Below are positions 56,995-64,000 of a stretch of DNA of 64,000 nt, piece after piece. The first letter of the stretch is position 1; the number at the start of each line of letters is the position of its first letter. The notes beneath the pieces are model-generated. The model saw only the letters and a program-made list of their open reading frames with translations. It was not told where the DNA came from and searched no databases. The position numbers were made by a program, and so were the translations under genes. This DNA is from Paenibacillus sp. P25 (GTDB taxonomy: Bacteria; Bacillota; Bacilli; Paenibacillales; NBRC-103111): contig CP085629.1 of the NCBI GenBank assembly GCA_024704175.1, positions 4,402,001 through 4,466,000 on the forward strand. The letters run 5' to 3'.

Positions 56995-59349
56995 TCGCCG
57001 ATTTCCGTTTCCAGCTCTTCCAGCCGTTTTTCCAGGTAACGGGTGTCCTTCAGGGCATGGAACGTATCCGCTTTTTCCACGATGACCGCGGCGTTGTATT
57101 CCGGGATTCCCGCATGACCGGCTCGTAGACGCCCTTCGGAATCAGCACATTGCCTTCCGGCCAATGCAGCTCGATGTTCCCCTGCTTCACATCCGCCGGC
57201 TTGACGCGGCCGTGGAAGGTGCCGTAGCGGTTGTAGGCCACGAGGGCATCCCCTTCCTGCAGCTGCAGCGCAGCGGCGTCTTCCGGATGAATCAGCACAT
57301 CGTAGCGGTCCGCCCCGTTGAACGGATCGGTATCGCTATAGATCATGGAATTGAACTGCTTGCCGCGGCGCGTCGTCGCGTAGAAATGGCCTTCCGGCTT
57401 GCGGAGCTCCGGCAGCTCGATCGGAATGAGCCGGCCGCGGCCGTCCGGAGTCGGGCATTGGCCGTCCTCGCAGAGCCACGCGCCGCCCCACTGAAATACG
57501 TCCCCGCGCTTCTTCAAATGCTGGATGCCGTCATAGTTCGGAGCCGCCAACGCGATCTCTTCGCGGATCTCCGCAGCGCTTGGAAGCCCGATCCGTTCGC
57601 GGGCCTCCGGCTTAACCCTGGCGACCAGATCCGCATAGATGCTCCACTCCGCTCTCGCTTCCGGCGGACGGGGTCCGTCGATTTCCGGCGAAAAATACAC
57701 CATCCGCTCCGTCGAGGTCGAGGTGCCTCCGCCCGGTCGCTCGTAGCGCGTCATCGCCGGCAAAGCACGATGACCGCCTCCCGCGCGTCCGCCAGCGTCG
57801 AGGTATTCAGCAGAATATCCTGGTGCACCCGAATATCGACCGCCTCAAGACAGTCGCGGATAAAATCGGGGTCCGGCATGGTCTCCAGGAAATTGCCTCC
57901 CGACGTATAGAACAGCTTCAGCTTCCGTTCGTGGTCCTCGGGCAGCAGCGCGTTCTCAAGCGAGACGCCGACGATATCGCCCTGCCAGCGGGGAAGCGGG
58001 AAGCCCCAGAGACGCTCGATCCGTTCGATGTCGGCGTCCTTGAAATCCCCCTCCGGGCAGGCTGAACGGATCGGCTCCCATCTCGCCGGAGCCCTGCACG
58101 CCGCTGTGGCCCCGAATCGGCATCAGGCCGCAGTGCTCCCGCCCGAGAAATCCGCGCAGCAGGGCAAGATTGGCGACCTGAGAAATATTATCGGTGCCGA
58201 AGCGGTGCTGCGTGAGCCCCATGCTCCATACGAAGACGGCGGAGGAAGCGCCCGCAAGCGCCGGGCCAACTCGATCATCCTCCCGCGGGACAGACCGCTC
58301 GACGCCTCGAGTCGCTCCCAGCTTTGGCGTTCGATGTGCGCCCGCGGCTCCTGAATCCCGCCCGTATGCTCCCGGATAAAAGACCAATCCAGCGCCGAAC
58401 CGGGACGGAGCTCCTCCATCTCGAACCAGCTCTTCATGACGCCGTTCATAAAGGCGATATCCCCGCCGATATTCACTTGATACACATCGTCCGCCAGGCG
58501 CGTGCCGAAGAGGGCGGACTCCGGGATGGAAGGAATCCAGTACCGGTCCATGGACGGCTCGCGGTACGGATTGATGACAATAATCTTCGTCCCCCGGCGC
58601 TTGGCCGCATACATATATTTAGTAGACACCGGCTGATTGTTCGCTGCAACACTGCCCCAGAACACCAGCACGTCCGTTCCGATCCAATCCTTATAGCTGC
58701 AGCTGGAGGCGCCGATGCCGACCGAACGCTTCAGCGCCGTCTTGGAAGGCGAATGGCAGATCCGGGAAGCGTTGTCAATGTTGTTGGTCCCGAGAAACCG
58801 TGCAACCTTGGCCGCTGCATAGTAAGACTCGTTCGTGATGCCGCGGGCCGTCAAATAGAAGGCGAGCCGCTTCGGGTCGATGCTGCGGATTTTGGCTGCG
58901 ATCCGGTCCAGCGCTTCATCCCAGCTCAAACGGCGGAAGCGGCGCTCTCCCCGCTCCCGGATGAGAGGATAAGGCGACCGGCCCAGCTTGCGCAGTGCGG
59001 TGCTGTCCATTCGGCGAAGCTCCTCAATGTCCGCATGAAGCGGCTCCTCTTTGATCGACGGCATCGTGTTCAGCCGCAGCACGTTCAGACGGGTCGTGCA
59101 CAGGTGCGGGCCTTCAAGCGTTTGATCGTAAAGCCCGGACACCCCCAGCGCGCAGCCGTCGCATACCCCCTGCGTAAGAATCCGGTACGCATACGGCGAC
59201 TGATCGCGGTTATCCCATACGACCTTCAGCGTATCGCGGATATGCCGCGGCTTCCACTCGTTTAAGCCGAACGGCACCTTGCTTACCCACAGACTCGGGT
59301 CCGGCTTAAGCGGCAAGCGGACTCTTCCGGAATGTTTCGTCTTCCCCAT
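56991..59349 (-). CDS. FdhF/YdeP-family molybdopterin oxidoreductase alpha subunit (at least four indels)
   Basis: About 785 residues. Cytosolic bis-MGD enzyme. N-terminal Cys cluster region QGVCDGCALGVSGLYDQTLEGPHLC, then RRLSWDEALDRIAAKI, NASRICHSPSKTALKRSVG, DVLVFWGSVAANNQP, SVFVWSMGLTQHRFG, GLMPIRGHSGVQGSGEMG, RYERPGGGTSTSTERMVYFSPEI and a molybdopterin-dinucleotide-binding C-terminus (DRYDVLIHPEDAAALQLQEGDALVAYN). Indels near 58260, 58055, 57765 and 57110. ATG 59349. Typical YdeP proteins are annotated as formate dehydrogenase-like, but the true substrate is unproven. Confidence 0.85.
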
Positions 59350-59383
59350 AGGTTGTGCGACCACCTTTGATTTAGTAGCGAAG

Positions 59384-59440
59384 AAAAAAGCCGCAAACCA
59401 CGCTGCCCTGAAGTGAAAGGAGGGAAAGCGTCACTGCGGC
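59384..59440 (-). terminator. Terminator-like hairpin in the 5' leader of the oxidoreductase gene
   Basis: Two-part stem: GCCGCA (59390-59395) with TGCGGC (59435-59440), and ACGCT (59400-59404) with AGCGT (59427-59431), directly followed on the minus strand by TTTTTTC, ending about 35 nt before the start codon. No minus-strand gene lies upstream within 2 kb, so it is more likely an attenuator than a 3' terminator. Confidence 0.6.
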
Positions 59441-59705
59441 GGTTCATTTATCAGCAGGGCGTCGCCTAATGTTAGCGGCAGCTATTCATTGTACTACCAA
59501 ATCTTATCATGCCTCCGGCTTCGCCATCAAGACGAAGGAGGAAGTTTTCCGCGGAATCATGTACAATAAAAGGATGTGCCGGCAGCAAAGCAAGCAACCA
59601 TTGGAAGACTTTCCAAATCTATTACATAGAGAAGGCCGCCGGAACAAGCAATCGTGCAGCCCGCGATTCGGATCATGGCTTTGCCGTAATAAGGAGAATG
59701 AAAGT

Positions 59706-60562
59706 ATGAGTAATGTAAAACGGATGATGCTGTATTTTACGTTGGCGGTGATCGTGCTCGGCCTGTCCAATGGGTTCACCAAGCCGCCGGAGCAGCTGTA
59801 CCGGGACCAGGTGGCAGTGCTGATGTACCATCATGTCCATGACACCGACCAAAGCTCCAGTACCGTGACGACCGCGCTGTTCCGGGACCAGCTAAGTTAT
59901 TTGAAGGAAAAAGGATACAACTTCATCACCCTGAACGATTTCAAGAAATTCCTGCAGGGGCACCTGTCCCGGCCAATGCTGTGCTGGTCACCTTCGACGA
60001 CGGGTATAAAAGCTTCTACGACAACGCTTATCCGGTTCTTAAAGGACTCGGCATCCCGGCCGTTAACTTCATCGTCACCAAGGATCTGGCCGACCCGACG
60101 GCTCCCTATCCCCCTGCCTTATCCAAGGAAGAAATCCGGGAGATGCTTCAAGTGCCGGGCCAGTATGAATTCCAGTGCCATTCGGATAATCTGCACCATA
60201 TGATCAACGACAGCGCTGCTCTCACCAGCAAGACGGACGAGCAGGGCAACCCGATCAGCGACGACGCCTACAATGCCAAAATTGCCGCCGACAGCAAAGC
60301 CTGCTACGAGAAGCTGGGCGAGCTGTACGGCAAGCCTGGCGCCGGGGATGCCTATGCTTACCCGTTCGGCATTTTCACCGGGACCGCCCAGAGCATCGTT
60401 CATGACGCCGGGTTCCGCTACTGCTTCACCATTATCGGGGAGATGGCGACCCGCGCCTCGGACCCGATGCAGATCCCGCGGATCAATGCCGGCAACCCGA
60501 ACATCCGTCCCGAGAATCTGCATCAGATCATTCTCCGGCGGATCGAGGCCGTGAAGGGCTAG
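59706..60562 (+). CDS. Polysaccharide deacetylase family protein (one indel)
   Basis: About 285 residues. Signal anchor (MMLYFTLAVIVLGLSNGF), then the NodB-type domain: VAVLMYHHVHDTD, LVTFDDGYKSFYDNAYPVLK (metal-binding Asp in TFDDGY), FQCHSDNLHHMI and AYAYPFGIFTG. Acts presumably on a cell-wall polymer outside the membrane. Indel near 59970 (GHLS/ANAVLVTF). ATG 59706 has AAGGAG upstream. The pattern YHHV...TFDDGY is that of YheN/PgaB-like enzymes. Confidence 0.88.
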
Positions 60563-60722
60563 CCGGAACACCGATTTTCTAAAGGAAATTTTATGGAAGT
60601 AAAAGGAAGATGCGGTTTATCCCCATGACATTGCATGTTACAATGACCGAAAAAAGAAGCCGAAGCCGCGATACGGGATGGCCCGTGCGGCGGCGGCCGT
60701 TCGGATCAATGAGGTGCTGGAG

Positions 60723-61391
60723 ATGAACTTTCTCATTTCCGTCGTGCTGTCCACGCTGGAAACGAATACCGTCTTTTTGATCATGCTGTCTCTGTACCGG
60801 TACAAACCGGATCCGAAGCTTCCGCTCATGAGCGGGTTCGGCATCGCGCTCGCCTGTATGTCTTATCTGCTTCGCAACCGGTACGGATTGTTCGCGCTCG
60901 ATACGCCCCTGCAGCTGATTCTCATGTACTTCTTTATCCGCTATGTCTATTCCTTGCAATGGTTTTACGCCGGGATCATGATGATCTCCGGAACGGTCAT
61001 TTATTTGCTCCTTCAAGGCGGAGTCGCGCTTCTTCTGCATCGGATCGGCCTGTATGCCTGGTCGGATACCGCTTCGGGCGCTACGGCCGGCGCTTTCCTG
61101 GTGCAGATCATCTCAGTGCTCATCGCCTATACGGGGGTCCGGTCGCTGCGGACCATCAACGGCGGGTTTACCTTTATCTCCTGTCACCGCCGGGACGATA
61201 TCCTGATCAATCCGCATAACCGCAGGCTGCTCCGGGCCATGGCGGCTACCGGCTTCGTCCTGACGCTGTTCTTTTGCGCCTTCGTCCTCCGCAGCGCTCC
61301 ATTATTCTATGTAAGCACGCCCGCCCTGCTGCTCAGCTTCGCCTACTTTATCAGTCTGTCGCTGGAGAAGGATGTCTCGGACGACCGCTGA
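60723..61391 (+). CDS. Polytopic membrane protein of unknown function
   Basis: Intact, 222 residues, about six transmembrane segments (FLISVVLSTLETNTVFLIML; LILMYFFIRYVYSL; IMMISGTVIYLLLQGGVALLL; AFLVQIISVLIAYTG; AATGFVLTLFFCAFVL; LLLSFAYFISL). ATG 60723. It resembles the membrane sensor half of AgrC/CitA-style kinases but ends without a kinase domain, and the frame is undamaged. Function unknown. Confidence 0.65.
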   Translation: MNFLISVVLSTLETNTVFLIMLSLYRYKPDPKLPLMSGFGIALACMSYLLRNRYGLFALDTPLQLILMYFFIRYVYSLQWFYAGIMMISGTVIYLLLQGGVALLLHRIGLYAWSDTASGATAGAFLVQIISVLIAYTGVRSLRTINGGFTFISCHRRDDILINPHNRRLLRAMAATGFVLTLFFCAFVLRSAPLFYVSTPALLLSFAYFISLSLEKDVSDDR

Positions 61392-61392
61392 C

Positions 61393-62241
61393 CTAATCCA
61401 AGTGCCGTTCCAAAAACCGGATGGAAGTGCCAATCGCTTCCTCCAGCTGCGGTGTCGTTCCCGCAAACGGATGCACGGTCCCGAAGGTATGGCCTGTTCC
61501 CCGGATCGTAGCAAAATGCTGGTGCGGCGCGGCTGCCCGCAGTGCGGCGAATCCCTTCTGCAATCTCTCGGAATCCTGGTCCGCCTGCACGGACAGCACC
61601 GGGATGCCGAGCCCGGACAGAATGCGGACCATATCGAACCGCTCTTCATTCCGGCGCAGATCCTCATAAAATACCGAGCGGATCGGCATCAGCTGCTTCG
61701 TTCTGGCATTAGGCACATAAGCGACCCCGCGTTCCGCGATTTCCGCTTTGAAGGCGTCGTCGAACAAATCGGCATACGCGATGCCGTTCCAGGTCACGAC
61801 CGAGCCGATCTCGGGATGCTCCCCAGCGAAGATCAGGCTGTTGCCGCCGCCCCGGCTGTGCCCAAGCAGCGCGATCCGGTTCAAATCGGCCTGCTCCGCA
61901 AACGGAAGCTCCCGCTTGAGGAGCCGTTCCAGCAGCACCGCCAGGTCCTCCTGCTCGCGCGAGTAAGTGTTGACCGCGAACTTATCCAATTCATCGAAAT
62001 CCGTCTCCCCGACCCCGTTGCAGGAAAAGTTAAACCGTACCGTATAAAATCCTTTTTCCGCAAAAACATCCGTAACATAGGAATAAAATCCCCAATCCAT
62101 GAAGCTCTTGAAACCGTGTACGAAAATGACGACCGGTCTGAGCCCCGTTCCGTTCTCCGGCTTCGTCTTCACTTCCCCACGCGACCACAACCCTTCTCCC
62201 AAATCATGGGCAAAAGCTCCCGTCCTCAAGTTCTCCTCCAT
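61393..62241 (-). CDS. Alpha/beta-fold hydrolase
   Basis: Intact, 282 residues from ATG 62241 (GAGGAGGG 6 nt upstream). PVVIFVHGFKSFMDWGF forms the oxyanion region, nucleophile elbow LLGHSRGGGNSL (Ser), acid VLSVQADQDSER, and catalytic His in TIRGTGHTFG. Similar to dienelactone-hydrolase/acyl-peptidase-like esterases. Substrate unknown. Convergent with the membrane protein gene, 1 nt apart. Confidence 0.85.
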   Translation of the reverse strand: MEENLRTGAFAHDLGEGLWSRGEVKTKPENGTGLRPVVIFVHGFKSFMDWGFYSYVTDVFAEKGFYTVRFNFSCNGVGETDFDELDKFAVNTYSREQEDLAVLLERLLKRELPFAEQADLNRIALLGHSRGGGNSLIFAGEHPEIGSVVTWNGIAYADLFDDAFKAEIAERGVAYVPNARTKQLMPIRSVFYEDLRRNEERFDMVRILSGLGIPVLSVQADQDSERLQKGFAALRAAAPHQHFATIRGTGHTFGTVHPFAGTTPQLEEAIGTSIRFLERHLD

Positions 62242-62367
62242 CCGAATCCCTCCTCGTGGTTTCTCCGACTGCGGCACGTTACCGCTTCTCACCCAAACTG
62301 TATCAGATTCGAAGCAAGAGCGCTACCGCCGGTCCACCCATCCGCCTCAACCGGCCGGGATTCGATG

Positions 62368-63272
62368 TTAAGAGGTAATAAACCCTCCGCCGCCCACATG
62401 CAGCGTCTCTCCAGTTACGTATCGGGAGTCGTCACTCGCCAGGTAGACATAAGCCGGAGCCAGTTCGAAGGGTCGCCCCGCTCGTTTCATTGGCGTATCG
62501 GTGCCGAAGGTCTTCACTTCTTCCGCGGAGAAGGTAGATACGATGAGCGGCGTCCAGATCGGACCCGGTGCGACGGCATTGACCCGGATGTCCTGCTCCA
62601 CCAGCGACATGGCCAGTGACCGCGTAAACGTTACGATGGCCCCTTGGTCGCCGAATAGTCGATCAGCTCCTTGTTGCCCCGGTAGGCCGTAACGGAAGCG
62701 GTATTGATGATCGAAGCGCCCGGCCTCAGATAAGGAAGCGCCGCCTGCGTCATAAAGAAGAATGAGAAAATGTTCGTGCGGAACGTCTCGAGCAGCTGCT
62801 CCTCGCTAATCCCCAGGATGCTTCGCTGCGGATATTGAACGGCAAAGCATTATTCACGAGCACATCCAGACGGCCGAACGCCTGCAGCGCCTGGTGAACG
62901 GCGAAGCCCGACGACGCCTTTTCCCGCAGATCAGCCGGAACCAAGAGGCGGCGGCGGCCCAGCTGTTCGATGCGCCGTTTCGTTTCCTCGGCATCCGGTG
63001 CTCATCCAAATACACAATGGCCACATCGCAGCCTTCCTTGGCGAAAGCAATCGCCGCGGCCCGGCCGATCCCGCTGTCCCCTCCGGTAATGATTGCGGCC
63101 TTCCCCGTCAGCTTGCAGTCGCCGATATAGGCGGGATTCTCGGAAATCGGCCGCGGCATCATCAAATATTCCAGGCCGGGCCGCCTCGGCTGATGCTGGG
63201 GAGGAAACGTCAGGGGCGCTCTTTACACTCGCTTTTATAGGCATAATACGGATATAGCGGATAGTGGGGCAT
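62368..63272 (-). CDS. Short-chain dehydrogenase (YdaD/YhdF-like; at least four indels)
   Basis: About 300 residues. The long N-terminus (MPHYPLYPYYAYKSE..., PISENPAYIGDCKLTGKAAIITGG) is typical of the general-stress SDRs of Bacillus. Rossmann motif GGDSGIGRAAAIAFAKEG, NNAL of the NNAG motif, active-site YSATKG, and VNAVAPGPIWTPL. Indels near 63227 (C run), 62995, 62840 and 62640, with more possible. ATG 63272 has GGAGG 7 nt upstream. Confidence 0.88.
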
Positions 63273-63341
63273 GTTCGAACCTCCAACGCAAAAATGGGCA
63301 TTCGCTCATTTCAGTGTATTCGGCCCATGGGCGGTTGGTAC

Positions 63342-63578
63342 CTAAGCGTTCTCCGCCTTTTTCCCGGCTTGGCGTCTGTCCGCCATATCCCTGTCCTCCT
63401 GCCTGTCGGCGATTTCCGAAATCCACAACCGGACCATACAGATGCCGAACATCAGGCAGACGCAGACGATCCCAAGCAGCGACCGGTTCTGCATTTGCAA
63501 CAAGACCAGTGCGGGAATCGCTGCGATCAAACAACCGTACAACCCCATATTCAGCTTGCGCGCCGTTGTCCTTTTCAT
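63342..63578 (-). CDS. Small two-pass membrane protein
   Basis: Intact, 78 residues. Two hydrophobic segments (LYGCLIAAIPALVLL; LLGIVCVCLMFGICMVRLWI) and a charged, probably cytoplasmic, C-terminus. Family not recognised. Confidence 0.6.
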   Translation of the reverse strand: MKRTTARKLNMGLYGCLIAAIPALVLLQMQNRSLLGIVCVCLMFGICMVRLWISEIADRQEDRDMADRRQAGKKAENA

Positions 63579-63814
63579 CCTCGCGAGCCTCCTTGTCCCT
63601 TACAGGTTCCTTCCATAAATTTACGATGGAGGGGCGTAGATTAGAATCATGCAGTGAGACTGCAGATCATTTCGCTATTGCATAACCAAGGAAACGTGTT
63701 TTGAAACACGCAACTCTCGACATATAGCACCCTGCCAAACCAAAAAGCCCTCCCCTACGCCTCCCCCAAATAAGGAAGCATAAAAGAAGGCTTTATTCGG
63801 TTCGTGGTTCATCC

Positions 63815-64000
63815 TCAGATCTGCAGCTCCCCAAGCTTGATCAGTTCGACTACCGCTTGCGAACGGCCTTTTACGTTTAATTTTTGCATGACATTGGAGA
63901 TATGGTTACGCACGGTTTTTTCGCTGATAAACAGTCGCTGCGCGATATCCTTCGTCGTTTTGTCCTGCACCAGGAGTTCGAATACTTCCCGTTCGCGGTT
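63815..64000 (-). CDS. gerE: GerE sporulation transcription factor (3' part only)
   Basis: The last 61 codons are in the window; the start lies to the right. The LuxR-type helix-turn-helix is complete: REREVFELLVQDKTTKDIA, LFISEKTVRNHISNVMQKL, VKGRSQAVVEL, GELQI. It matches B. subtilis GerE closely in remembered sequence. GerE is the late mother-cell regulator of spore-coat genes. In B. subtilis it lies near racE and gerM, but here it is 29 kb away. Confidence 0.95.
   Translation of the reverse strand, partial: NREREVFELLVQDKTTKDIAQRLFISEKTVRNHISNVMQKLNVKGRSQAVVELIKLGELQI

Noticed and set aside
59384..59560. Moco riboswitch upstream of the oxidoreductase
   Set aside because: The expected conserved motif core was not seen; only a terminator-like hairpin is supported.

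Overview
The window reads as a chromosomal segment of a spore-forming Firmicute of the Paenibacillaceae, most likely Paenibacillus or a close relative (inference). The evidence is the Bacillales gene order ysoA-like / tig / clpX / lonB / lon / engB / hemA-hemX-..., the block gerM-rph-rdgB, gerE at the right edge, spore-germination-type lipoproteins, Gram-positive ribosome binding sites and a fairly GC-rich composition. No rRNA, tRNA, CRISPR array or recognisable transposase was found.

Layout. (1) 1-2168: a small membrane protein and a membrane-anchored phosphodiester glycosidase with a Thr/Lys/Gly-rich tail. (2) 2335-13879, minus strand: a nearly complete tetrapyrrole pathway in two adjacent operons, hemA-hemX-sirC-hemC-cobA/hemD-hemB and hemE-hemH-hemY-hemL. 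Together they take glutamyl-tRNA to (copro)heme, with a siroheme branch. (3) 13880-17160: a structured GC-rich intergenic region, a small membrane protein, speD and an unknown gene. (4) 17179-29724: protein quality control and folding genes (engB, lon, lonB, clpX, clpP, tig), with ispG, an amidase and a YibQ-like deacetylase. (5) 29890-35202: asnB and rdgB-rph-gerM. (6) 35484-43625: a PAS-GGDEF protein, a PgpA-like protein, a DUF1906 protein, an orphan Ger(x)C lipoprotein with a partner lipoprotein, a methyltransferase/MBL pair and a ROK regulator. (7) 44088-50830: the most interesting part. It holds two tandem DGQHR-domain (DndB-like) genes beside a rearranged comQXPA-type quorum-sensing locus, in which comP-comA-comQ are overlapping genes on the minus strand and a candidate comX lies divergently on the plus strand. 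(8) 51068-63578: YqjF-like protein, glpK/glpD/glpP, fdhD plus a YdeP-type molybdopterin oxidoreductase, a polysaccharide deacetylase, a multi-TM protein, a hydrolase, an SDR and a small membrane protein. (9) The right edge carries the 3' part of gerE.

Data quality matters here. Roughly thirty genes, including essential ones (hemA, hemE, tig), are broken by single-base indels, mostly in G/C or A/T runs. I count on the order of 50-60 in 64 kb. This looks like uncorrected homopolymer error rather than real decay. Broken genes are therefore given as single reconstructed CDS spans with approximate indel positions, and should not be read as pseudogenes.
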